From Puniceicoccales bacterium (GTDB lineage Bacteria > Verrucomicrobiota > Verrucomicrobiia > Opitutales > JAIRKQ01), in the NCBI GenBank assembly GCA_031289835.1, contig JAITOW010000042.1, positions 1 through 11,875 of the forward strand: a stretch of DNA of 11,875 nucleotides, written 5' to 3'. Positions 1 through 6,361 of this stretch are shown one piece after another. The notes under the pieces are model-generated. The model was given only the letters and a program-made list of their open reading frames with translations. It was not told the DNA's origin and did not search any database. The number at the start of each line of letters is the position of its first letter. Positions within the stretch are counted from its first letter, which is position 1. A program made the position numbers and the translations under genes.

Positions 1-2
1 TT

Positions 3-1607
3 TTGCAGTATGCAAAAAAACATGGTCAAAATCCGCGTGCATTGGCCGGGCAAATTGTTTCGCTTCTATCTGAGCAGCAGGAAGTTCAGCAAAATATTGA
101 AGTGTCACTGGCCGGTCCGGGTTTCATCAACTTTAGATTTAGGAATGAATTTTTATGCAAATGGCTGAACGGGCATTCGAGTGTCGATTCGTTTCGGCCA
201 AAAATCGATTCATTCGCCGGTAAAATTATTGCCGTCGATTATTCTTCGCCAAATACCGCAAAACAGATGCACGTTGGGCACCTGCGCTCGATGAACATTG
301 GGGAGTCCATTTGCCGGTTGCTAGAATTTTGCGGTGCAAAGGTGATTCGTGACAACCACATTGGGGATTGGGGCACGCAGTTTGGCATTCTGATCATGGC
401 GATTAAACGCGAAAATATCGACCTTGGCAAGCTGTCGGCCGATACCGCTTTGGCCGAAATTGAGCGCCTGTACAAACTCGGAAACGCTATGGCAAAGGAG
501 AATGAAAATTGCTTATCCGACGCCAAAAATGAGCTAGTTAGGCTGCAAAATGGAGACGGAGAGAACACAAAAATTTGGGAAAAAATCAATGGCATATCCT
601 ACGCCGCGTTCGAAAAAATATATTCCGAATTCAACGTGAAATTTGACCACATTTTTGGCGAATCGTTCTACCGCGATAGGGTGGATACCGTCTGCGAGTC
701 TCTTGAAAAATATAAAATCGCGCGGGTGGATAACGGCGCTTTGGTTGTTTTTTTCGATGGGAATGAAAGGTTCAAGGATCAGCCGTTTCTGATACGCAAG
801 TCCGACGGTGCTTCCAATTACGCGACCACGGACCTAGCCACGGTGGAATATCGGGTTGAAAATTTTCACGCCGATGAGATAATTTATGTTACCGACGGCC
901 GCCAGCAAGATCACTTTCAGCAATTGTTCATGACCGTTGATAAGTGGTTTCGAGCAAGGGAATTAGCTTTGCCAAAATTGCATCACGTTTGGTTTGGGAC
1001 GATTCTCGGCGAAGACGGGAAAGCCATAAAAACCCGCGGTGGGTCGCCGATCTATCTGCAAAATTTGATAGCTGAGGCAAAAAATCGCGCCTATCGGATC
1101 GTTTCGGAAAAAAATCCAAGTTTGGGCGAGGAGGAGAAGATCAGCATCGCTTCGGTGGTCGGGCTGGGAGCCATTCGCTACTTTGATTTGGCGCAGAACC
1201 GCACGAGTGACTATATGTTTTCCTGGGAAAATATGCTGACCTTCGACGGTAACACCGCCGTATATTTGCTATACGCCATCGCACGCATGCACTCCATATT
1301 GGGCAAGGTTCAGGATGTGGATTTTGTTGCCGATGCACTTGAAACCAGGGAAGAGTGCGCCTTGGTACGGAAGTTGATGTACTTCTCCGTGGCGCTTAAA
1401 CAGGCGGTTACGGATCTGCGGCCGCACCATTTGTGCACGTATTTGTATGAGTTGACGGGTGAATATTCCACCTTCTATAACGCAAATCGCGTTCTGGTCG
1501 ACGACGTTTCGGTGAGGAACTGCAGATTGGCGCTGTGCAAGTGCACCCTTCTTGTACTCGAACTTGGCCTAAGTTTACTCGGCATGGTGGCGCTTGAAAG
1601 GATGTAG
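3..1607 (+). CDS. argS: Arginyl-tRNA synthetase, 5'-partial
   Basis: Class I aminoacyl-tRNA synthetase that charges tRNA-Arg in the cytoplasm. The class I signature appears as SSPNTAKQMHVGHLRS around residues 81-96 of the visible part, with HVGH as the HIGH box. GDWGTQFG follows. The second ATP-binding loop is the ArgRS form, GEDGKAIKTRGG, rather than a classical KMSKS. The C-terminal half has the DALR anticodon-binding helices (YLLYAIARMHSILGK, later YSTFYNANRVLV), and the protein ends in the family-typical LGMVALERM, so the 3' end is intact. The first visible residues match the part of the N-terminal Add-1 domain that usually lies about 45 residues in. The TTG at position 3 is therefore not the real start: the gene begins upstream of the window. 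Its stop is 20 bp from the stop of the convergent aminotransferase. Identity is firm; only the start is missing. Confidence 0.96.
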   Translation: MQYAKKHGQNPRALAGQIVSLLSEQQEVQQNIEVSLAGPGFINFRFRNEFLCKWLNGHSSVDSFRPKIDSFAGKIIAVDYSSPNTAKQMHVGHLRSMNIGESICRLLEFCGAKVIRDNHIGDWGTQFGILIMAIKRENIDLGKLSADTALAEIERLYKLGNAMAKENENCLSDAKNELVRLQNGDGENTKIWEKINGISYAAFEKIYSEFNVKFDHIFGESFYRDRVDTVCESLEKYKIARVDNGALVVFFDGNERFKDQPFLIRKSDGASNYATTDLATVEYRVENFHADEIIYVTDGRQQDHFQQLFMTVDKWFRARELALPKLHHVWFGTILGEDGKAIKTRGGSPIYLQNLIAEAKNRAYRIVSEKNPSLGEEEKISIASVVGLGAIRYFDLAQNRTSDYMFSWENMLTFDGNTAVYLLYAIARMHSILGKVQDVDFVADALETREECALVRKLMYFSVALKQAVTDLRPHHLCTYLYELTGEYSTFYNANRVLVDDVSVRNCRLALCKCTLLVLELGLSLLGMVALERM

Positions 1608-1627
1608 CCTTCTGCGAAACTTTTTCA

Positions 1628-2875
1628 TCAAGAAAAAAACCTGACAGGACTAACACGCTCTTTGAGAAGTTCCAACGCCTGTCGTTCACTCAATGTGTCG
1701 GAGGAAAATGTCATCGACAATCTGACGGCGGGCTCAACGTCATCCCAGGGCACGCAAATAATTCCAAGTTCCGTGATCATCCATGCCGCAAATTGCTCAG
1801 CTGAGTCGAATTTGGTCACCGTCCCGTTAAATTCGGCTCTTGTGGGTGTCACCCCATATAAAAAGAACCCAGCCTTGGGCTTATCGAGCTCGAATCCGTG
1901 CTCGCCCATGATCGCCGTGACGAAGTCCATTCGCATCGAATACCTCGCCCCATTGGCTTCCGGGATCGAAATGTTGGCTAAAGCATGGGCTGCAGCCTTT
2001 TGTATCGCTAGGAATTGCCCGGAATCCATGTTATCCTTGACGTTTCCATAGGCGTCGATCAGGTGTTTGTTTCCGCATACCCAGCCGATCCGCCAGCCGG
2101 TCATATTGAAGCCCTTGGACATCGAATGTAGCTCCAGCGCGACTTCCTTCGATCCGCTAATTTCCAGGATGGATAGTCGGTCTGCTTTGTTGAAAGTTAG
2201 GCCAGCGTAGGCCGCGTCGTTTATCACCAAAAATTTGTGTCTGTGGGCCAGTTCGATTATTTTTTTGAAAAATTCGCGCGTGCACGTTGCGCCAGTTGGG
2301 TTGTTTGGATAGTTCAGCAACACGACTTTTGTTTTTTGCAGCGTTTTTTCGCCGAGTTTTTCAATTTCCGGCAAGTAGTCGTTTGCCTTTGACAGGGGTA
2401 ATTTTATCACGTTTGCACCGAGATACTGCGCATGCGTCCCGAATATTGGATACCCCGGGGTTGTTGTGATGACGGTATCGGATTCGTTTACGAAACACAG
2501 CGGCAAGATCGATAGAGCCGCCTTTGACCCGAGGGAATGCAAAATTTCGTTGTCAGCGTCCAGGGGAACATTAAACATCGAAGCCATGTATTTCGCTGCG
2601 GCTTCCTTGAATTCGCTGCAGCCGTTATCGGCGTATCCGCGATTTTCAAATTGCTGCACTTCCCGAAAAAGAACGTCGATCGTTCCCATGTTGGCCATTT
2701 CATCGGGTTCTCCAACCCCCATATCCAAAAAAATTCTACGAGGATATTTGGCCAAAACTGCCCGCTTTGCCCGTTTTATTTTTTCAAACTTATAGATTTT
2801 GTCAGCTTTGCCAAAATTTTCGCCGCCTATGCGATTGGCAAAGAAGCTTTTTGCAAAATCTTCAGCTGTTCTCAT
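1628..2875 (-). CDS. dapL: PLP-dependent aminotransferase, probable LL-diaminopimelate aminotransferase
   Basis: Fold-type I pyridoxal-phosphate aminotransferase of 415 residues, a full-length size. Visible motifs: GVGEPDEM (about 53-60), GYADNGCSEFKEAAA (80-94), NYPNNPTGA (188-196, cofactor and carboxylate Asn), NDAAYAG (219-225, Asp and Tyr that hold PLP), HSMSKGFNMTGWRIGW (250-265, Lys254 as the Schiff-base lysine) and RLSMTF (385-390, the substrate-carboxylate Arg). The GYADNG and MTGWR pattern is what I recall for the DapL group, which makes LL-diaminopimelate from tetrahydrodipicolinate in one step for lysine and peptidoglycan synthesis. The family is broad, so an alanine- or aspartate-type aminotransferase cannot be excluded. 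ATG at 2875 lacks a clear Shine-Dalgarno. The gene is divergent from nth and convergent with argS, so it stands alone. Confidence 0.75.
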   Translation of the reverse strand: MRTAEDFAKSFFANRIGGENFGKADKIYKFEKIKRAKRAVLAKYPRRIFLDMGVGEPDEMANMGTIDVLFREVQQFENRGYADNGCSEFKEAAAKYMASMFNVPLDADNEILHSLGSKAALSILPLCFVNESDTVITTTPGYPIFGTHAQYLGANVIKLPLSKANDYLPEIEKLGEKTLQKTKVVLLNYPNNPTGATCTREFFKKIIELAHRHKFLVINDAAYAGLTFNKADRLSILEISGSKEVALELHSMSKGFNMTGWRIGWVCGNKHLIDAYGNVKDNMDSGQFLAIQKAAAHALANISIPEANGARYSMRMDFVTAIMGEHGFELDKPKAGFFLYGVTPTRAEFNGTVTKFDSAEQFAAWMITELGIICVPWDDVEPAVRLSMTFSSDTLSERQALELLKERVSPVRFFS

Positions 2876-2894
2876 ATTTGCAAAATGTTCTCAT
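2850..2894. repeat. Imperfect direct duplication at the divergent starts of the aminotransferase gene and nth
   Basis: TTTGCAAAAT occurs at 2850-2859 and 2877-2886, and GTTCTCAT at 2868-2875 and 2887-2894. The two copies are the same block, except that the first holds eight extra bases between its halves. The first copy contains the aminotransferase start codon on the minus strand and the second contains the nth start codon on the plus strand. Seen directly in the sequence; a function is not implied. Confidence 0.7.
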
Positions 2895-3528
2895 GAATGT
2901 GCATGAAAAGGCAATTTTTATTTCAAAAACCTTGGACCGTTTGTTCCCGAAGCCGCAGATTCCGCTTTCCCACGGGGACCCATATACCCTGCTGATTGCG
3001 GTCATGCTGTCGGCGCAGTGTACGGATTTTGTCGTGAACAAAGTTACAAAGGAACTGTTCAGTTTGGCCGATAATCCCCGCGCAATGTCACTGCTATCGG
3101 AGGGTCAAATTGCTGAGATTGTCCGCCCATGTGGGCTTGTTAACCACAAAGCCAAAGCAATCTTGGCCACATCTAAATTGTTGCTGGAAAATTTTCACGG
3201 TCGCGTTCCCGAAACATTCGAAGAATTGGAGTCGTTGCCGGGAGTGGGGCACAAAACTGCCTCTGTTGTTATGGCACAGGCGTTTCATAGGGCGGCGTTC
3301 CCGGTTGATACGCACATCGCTCGCCTATCGCTGAGGTGGGGATTGGCTGAAAGTGCTAATGTGCGCAAAATTGAAGAGCGGTTAAAACAGATTTTTCCCG
3401 TTGAAATATGGCATGATTTGCACATCCAGATGATCGAATATGGGCGAAAATATTGTCCAGCGAAACACCACATGATACAAAATTGTCCCATATGCCTAAA
3501 AATTTTACTTGACCAGGTCTCCCTTTAG
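2893..3528 (+). CDS. nth: Endonuclease III, DNA glycosylase/AP lyase
   Basis: Base-excision repair enzyme that removes oxidised pyrimidines and cleaves at abasic sites. ATG at 2893 gives 211 residues, the same length as E. coli Nth; an upstream extension of the frame to 2767 is rejected because it overlaps the divergent gene and adds unrelated residues. Helix-hairpin-helix LPGVGHKTASVV carries the catalytic Lys121, and VDTHIARL carries Asp139, one residue off the E. coli numbers 120 and 138. The C-terminal iron-sulfur loop is unusual: the C-x6-C-x2-C-x5-C pattern is reduced to cysteines 188, 198 and 201, with Ile at the expected second and fourth positions (195 and 204). The enzyme core looks intact; whether a 4Fe-4S cluster is held is doubtful. 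No clear ribosome-binding site; only 17 bp separate it from the divergent gene. Confidence 0.94.
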   Translation: MNVHEKAIFISKTLDRLFPKPQIPLSHGDPYTLLIAVMLSAQCTDFVVNKVTKELFSLADNPRAMSLLSEGQIAEIVRPCGLVNHKAKAILATSKLLLENFHGRVPETFEELESLPGVGHKTASVVMAQAFHRAAFPVDTHIARLSLRWGLAESANVRKIEERLKQIFPVEIWHDLHIQMIEYGRKYCPAKHHMIQNCPICLKILLDQVSL

Positions 3529-3536
3529 TCTACACT
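3509..3536 (+). promoter_or_regulatory. Sigma-70-type promoter of the 93-residue protein gene
   Basis: TTGACC at 3509-3514 and TACACT at 3531-3536 are separated by 16 bp. The promoter straddles the nth stop codon, so the next gene probably has its own transcript. Expected start of transcription is near 3543. Pattern match only. Confidence 0.6.
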
Positions 3537-3540
3537 GCTT

Positions 3541-3555
3541 TTCAACTTAGTTGAA
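3541..3555. promoter_or_regulatory. Perfect 15-bp palindrome, candidate operator
   Basis: TTCAACTTAGTTGAA is a perfect inverted repeat: 7-bp arms around one central base. It starts 4 bp after the -10 element, covers the expected transcription start and ends just before the ribosome-binding site AGTAGGGG (3555-3562). This position suits a repressor operator. It could instead fold as a short 5' leader hairpin, but a one-base loop is too tight for a full stem. Confidence 0.5.
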
Positions 3556-3569
3556 GTAGGGGATCGAAA

Positions 3570-3851
3570 ATGGCTGATAGAAAATTTGTAACCGTTGTGC
3601 ATAATGCCTTGGATGATGCGGAAAGGGTTGACGTTGAAATAAGGAAGCTAGGGTTTGAGGACTCTTTCGTTCGCGATGGGAAGAAAATAACTTTCCCAAC
3701 TTCACCAATTAGGCTATATTTCATTGAAAGTGAAGGTGATGCTAATGTCCTACGCGATCATTATATGAGTATTATACATGAAATTTGGGAAAACTTGAAA
3801 ATTGACTCCGGTGTTGCATCCGTTTTGGTTGGTGATGACTGGAGAACTTAA
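3570..3851 (+). CDS. Hypothetical small protein, 93 residues
   Basis: I do not recognise this protein. ATG at 3570 is preceded at good distance by a G-rich ribosome-binding site, AGTAGGGG. The product is soluble and acidic, with no signal peptide, membrane segment or cysteine. By eye the secondary structure reads beta (KFVTVVHNA), alpha (DAERVDVEIRKLGF), beta (KKITFP), beta (IRLYFIES), alpha (LRDHYMSIIHEIWENLKI), beta (ASVLVGDDW). That order would fit a ferredoxin-like fold, as in many small ligand-binding or nucleic-acid-binding domains; this is inference. The gene forms a self-contained unit with its own promoter, a palindrome at the transcription start and a strong terminator, which supports it being real and separately controlled. 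Confidence 0.7.
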   Translation: MADRKFVTVVHNALDDAERVDVEIRKLGFEDSFVRDGKKITFPTSPIRLYFIESEGDANVLRDHYMSIIHEIWENLKIDSGVASVLVGDDWRT

Positions 3852-3884
3852 TTTTAAGTTTCATATTTTACCTCTGTTTGTTTG

Positions 3885-3914
3885 AAAAGCTGGCTAGTTT
3901 TAGCCAGCTTTTTT
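3885..3914 (+). terminator. Rho-independent terminator after the 93-residue protein gene
   Basis: A perfect 12-bp stem (3885-3896 with 3901-3912) closes a GTTT loop, and the T run continues to 3914. The A run at the left makes it potentially active on both strands. It lies 34 bp after the stop codon and separates this unit from ruvC. Confidence 0.9.
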
Positions 3915-3915
3915 C

Positions 3916-3945
3916 TTGCTTTCACCGAATTTCCTCGACTATAAC
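3916..3945 (+). promoter_or_regulatory. Candidate promoter of ruvC
   Basis: TTGCTT at 3916-3921 and TATAAC at 3940-3945 are 18 bp apart. The predicted transcription start falls at about 3951-3953, on the GTG start codon itself. If correct, the ruvC mRNA would have no leader. The -35 match is weak. Confidence 0.4.
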
Positions 3946-3950
3946 TGGTC

Positions 3951-4526
3951 GTGGCAAAAAAGTCAACGAGGCAGTTATGGACCGATGCTTTAAATGGTGG
4001 ATCTCTGAAAAAGCAAAAAAGCACTGATTATCAGTGCTCGCGTGGATGTTCCGGGATCATACTTGGCATTGATCCGAGTTTGCGCGGAACGGGAATTGCC
4101 ATTTTAGAGTCGTATGAAAAACGGTTTAAGTTTATATTTTCCAAAAGATTATCTCTGGAGCCGCGGTTTTCGTTTTACAGGTGCTTGGGAGAAATTTTTG
4201 GGGAAATAGATGAAATAGTTGTGAAGTATCAACCGAGCTACGCAGCGGTCGAAAGAACTATTTTTGTACAAAATTACAAAATTGCTCAGACTTTGGGTTC
4301 TGTGCGGGGCGCCGTCCTCGCCGCATTGGCGAGGAGAGAAATCGAAGTTTGCGAATACCCTCCGCTGCGCATTAAACAGGCTATTACAGGCGTTGGGCGC
4401 GCATCCAAGGAGCAGGTCATGGGCACCGTTAAAAATATTTTGAACATAGAGCATGAGATCTCCAGTGATGAATCCGATGCATTGGCGGCCGCTTGCTGCC
4501 ACGCTTGGACCTTTGTTCCAGAATGA
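3951..4526 (+). CDS. ruvC: Holliday junction resolvase RuvC
   Basis: Endonuclease that cuts Holliday junctions after RuvAB branch migration in recombination and repair. The four catalytic acidic residues of the RNase H-like fold are present: Asp41 in ILGIDPS, Glu101 in AAVERTIF, and Asp173 and Asp176 in SSDESDALA, matching E. coli 7, 66, 138 and 141. Length is 191 residues against 173 in E. coli. The difference is mostly a basic N-terminal extension of about 35 residues that starts MAKKSTRQLWTDAL. GTG at 3951 is the only usual start codon before the catalytic core in this frame. No Shine-Dalgarno precedes it. A similar extension is, from memory, seen in Opitutae RuvC. The gene stands apart from ruvA and ruvB here and converges on the next gene. 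Confidence 0.94.
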   Translation: MAKKSTRQLWTDALNGGSLKKQKSTDYQCSRGCSGIILGIDPSLRGTGIAILESYEKRFKFIFSKRLSLEPRFSFYRCLGEIFGEIDEIVVKYQPSYAAVERTIFVQNYKIAQTLGSVRGAVLAALARREIEVCEYPPLRIKQAITGVGRASKEQVMGTVKNILNIEHEISSDESDALAAACCHAWTFVPE

Positions 4527-4530
4527 CGAA

Positions 4531-4555
4531 CCGGCAAGCGAATTTGGCTTGCCGG
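4531..4555. terminator. Hairpin between the convergent ruvC and YccA-type genes
   Basis: CCGGCAAGC (4531-4539) pairs with GCTTGCCGG (4547-4555) around a 7-base loop. It sits 4 bp after the ruvC stop and 28 bp beyond the stop of the opposing gene. Neither side has a T run, so it may act as an mRNA 3' end stabiliser or a weak bidirectional terminator rather than a textbook one. Confidence 0.55.
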
Positions 4556-4583
4556 AACACAATCAACAATCAAACAAAACTCC

Positions 4584-5312
4584 CTATCTTTCCCGCATCT
4601 TGGACAACATTCTGAGAATTTCCAGATATAGCCATATGAGAGTTACCATAAGCCCAAAGGCAGCAAACCAACCCATGTAGCTCGGCAAACCACGATTTGA
4701 AACCTTAGCGATGAGGTCAAAATCCAGGAGCAAATTCAACGCCGCAATTGTAACAACAAACAAACTGAACAGCAAGCCAACAACTCCGCCAGAGTGCATG
4801 AAGGTGCCTCCACCAAACAATGACAATATCCAGCCAACAAAATACACAATCGCTATGCCAAAGGTAGCCGTTGTTACTATCGCCCGAAATTTGTCCGTAA
4901 CAGTAATAACGTTATATTTATATAGGAGAAGCATCCCGGCCGCTGTGCCAAACGTAAGCGCAACCGCTTGAAAGACAATGCCATGATACCGCAGCTCAAA
5001 AATCTTTGATATGCTCCCAAGAACAAGCCCCTCCAAAATAGCATACAGCGGTGCAGTACACCACGACCATTCCTTCTTAACAACGGTTACTATCGCAGCA
5101 ATTAGCCCGGCAATTGCAAACAGCGTTAACTTCGAGGACAACGCTTCCACTGAAATATACTTGCTACGCCAAGCAAACACAGCTGAAAACATAACCATAG
5201 CCAATAAAATCAAGCAGCGATTAATCACCCCATTAAGCGTCGTGGCCATTTTACCACCGGAATGTTCAAAATTTTTGACACTTAAAATTGGATTTGATGT
5301 GTTGTACGACAT
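4584..5312 (-). CDS. Bax inhibitor-1/YccA family membrane protein
   Basis: Integral inner-membrane protein of the Bax inhibitor-1/YccA family. Bacterial members include a pH-sensitive calcium leak channel (YetJ) and an FtsH modulator (YccA). Seven hydrophobic segments can be read at about residues 33-48, 62-78, 85-102, 112-131, 143-165, 176-196 and 213-232 of a 242-residue protein. The acidic LLLDFDLI at the end of segment six and the closing GWFAAFGLMVTLIWLYLEIL are typical. The N-terminus SNPILSVKNFE matches the usual beginning of this subfamily, so I chose the ATG at 5312. An ATG at 5360 would add 16 residues (MFFLVFFYKF...) outside the family pattern. Neither start has a clear Shine-Dalgarno. 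Its substrate cannot be told from context. Confidence 0.88.
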   Translation of the reverse strand: MSYNTSNPILSVKNFEHSGGKMATTLNGVINRCLILLAMVMFSAVFAWRSKYISVEALSSKLTLFAIAGLIAAIVTVVKKEWSWCTAPLYAILEGLVLGSISKIFELRYHGIVFQAVALTFGTAAGMLLLYKYNVITVTDKFRAIVTTATFGIAIVYFVGWILSLFGGGTFMHSGGVVGLLFSLFVVTIAALNLLLDFDLIAKVSNRGLPSYMGWFAAFGLMVTLIWLYLEILRMLSKMRER

Positions 5313-5399
5313 AACTGTGTACACAATCCAGAATTTATAAAAAAATACAAGAAAAAACATTCTAAAATCAGCTTAATTTACTACAAATTCACAAAAAAA
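5313..5399. promoter_or_regulatory. AT-rich divergent intergenic region of bioB and the YccA-type gene
   Basis: These 87 bp must hold the promoters of both divergent genes. The stretch is very AT-rich with long A runs. A TATAAA lies on the minus strand at 5334-5339, but no matching -35 is seen. A 10-bp palindrome, TGTGTACACA, lies at 5316-5325. No element like the BirA biotin operator (TTGTAAACC with its inverted partner) is visible. Confidence 0.4.
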
Positions 5400-6353
5400 A
5401 TGATGAAAACCACATTTGAAGAAGCGATAAAAATTTTTAATTGTCCATTTTTTAAATTAATCGGGATGGCCCATGAAATTCATGCGCAAAATTTCGATGA
5501 ACAAACGGTGCAAATCAGTGAAATTTTAAGCGTAAAAACTGGGGGATGCTCCGAAGATTGCGCTTACTGCGCACAATCCATTAGAAATGGAGCGAGGATA
5601 CTCAAACAGCCGATGTTGGACTTGGACACGGTGGTAAAAGCCGCCCAAGAAGCAAAAAGAAGAGGAGCTAGCAGGTTTTGCATGAGTACTTCGGGGAGAA
5701 CACTTTCCGCTAGGCCAGAATTCGATGCGATCTGTGAAATGGTAAGGGCGGTTAAAGCACTGGATTTGGAAACGTGTGTGACTCTTGGGGTGGTTGATGG
5801 GGAACAAGCCGCAAAATTAAAGGTGTCCGGGCTGGACTATTACAACCACAATGTCGATACATCTCCGGATTTTTACGAAAAAATAGTCTCAACCAGGACG
5901 ATTGATGATCGCATAAAAACCATAAAAATTGTGCAAGATGCGGGGATTAATGTGTGCTCCGGTGGAATCGTTGGCATGGGAGAGACAACCGAGGACAGGG
6001 TAAAAATGCTTGTCCTGTTGGCAAATTTAAAAACCCCTCCCGGGTGTGTTCCAATAAATAAGCTTGTAAAAATTCCCGGAACCAGGGTGGATGATTCGCA
6101 TCCCATCGACGACTTTGATTTTGTTCGAATTATTGCCCTGGCCAGAATTTTAATGCCGCAATCCTATGTAAAAATTGCGGCTGGGCGCAATACATTGCCC
6201 GAAGGAATCCAAGCTTTATGCATGTTTGCGGGAGCAAATGCTCTATTTTCCAGCGAAAAATTGCTCACGGTGGATAATGTCAAGGGGGAAACAGATAAAA
6301 ATTTGTTTAAAAAATTGGGAGTACGCGTGGAATTGCCACGCGAATTGAATTAA
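5400..6353 (+). CDS. bioB: Biotin synthase
   Basis: Radical SAM enzyme that inserts sulfur into dethiobiotin, the last step of biotin synthesis. The 4Fe-4S cluster motif CSEDCAYC supplies Cys50, 54 and 57. All ligands of the sacrificial 2Fe-2S cluster are present: Cys94 (RFCMSTSGR), Cys126 (LETCVTLG), Cys186 (NVCSGGIVGMGE) and Arg263 (KIAAGRNTLPE). DYYNHNVDTSPDFY and PINKLVKIPGT are further BioB signatures. At 317 residues it is somewhat shorter than E. coli BioB (346), mostly at the ends, and should be active. Two ATG codons in tandem (5400, 5403) open the frame after an A run, with no Shine-Dalgarno. It converges on the bioDA fusion with 8 bp between stop codons, so the two biotin genes are not one operon. 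Confidence 0.97.
   Translation: MMKTTFEEAIKIFNCPFFKLIGMAHEIHAQNFDEQTVQISEILSVKTGGCSEDCAYCAQSIRNGARILKQPMLDLDTVVKAAQEAKRRGASRFCMSTSGRTLSARPEFDAICEMVRAVKALDLETCVTLGVVDGEQAAKLKVSGLDYYNHNVDTSPDFYEKIVSTRTIDDRIKTIKIVQDAGINVCSGGIVGMGETTEDRVKMLVLLANLKTPPGCVPINKLVKIPGTRVDDSHPIDDFDFVRIIALARILMPQSYVKIAAGRNTLPEGIQALCMFAGANALFSSEKLLTVDNVKGETDKNLFKKLGVRVELPRELN
6324..6342. terminator. Hairpin inside the 3' end of bioB, possible bidirectional terminator
   Basis: CGCGTGG (6324-6330) pairs with CCACGCG (6336-6342) around AATTG, within the last codons of bioB. The plus strand reaches a T run at 6356-6360. On the minus strand, beyond the bioDA stop, the hairpin is followed by a T run opposite 6309-6314. Both T runs are several bases away from the stem, so termination is uncertain. 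Confidence 0.4.
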
Positions 6354-6361
6354 CATTTTTC

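Noticed and set aside
1620..1636. TTTTTC-ATCAA-GAAAAA hairpin between argS and the aminotransferase gene
   Set aside because: An almost purely A-T stem of 6 bp that overlaps the aminotransferase stop codon; too weak to call a terminator.
2767..2892. Upstream extension of the nth reading frame by 42 residues
   Set aside because: It overlaps the divergent aminotransferase gene, has no family similarity, and the ATG at 2893 gives exactly the E. coli Nth length.
5316..5325. TGTGTACACA palindrome upstream of the YccA-type gene
   Set aside because: A 10-bp palindrome alone is not rare, and it is not placed against a recognisable promoter; noted but not called an operator.
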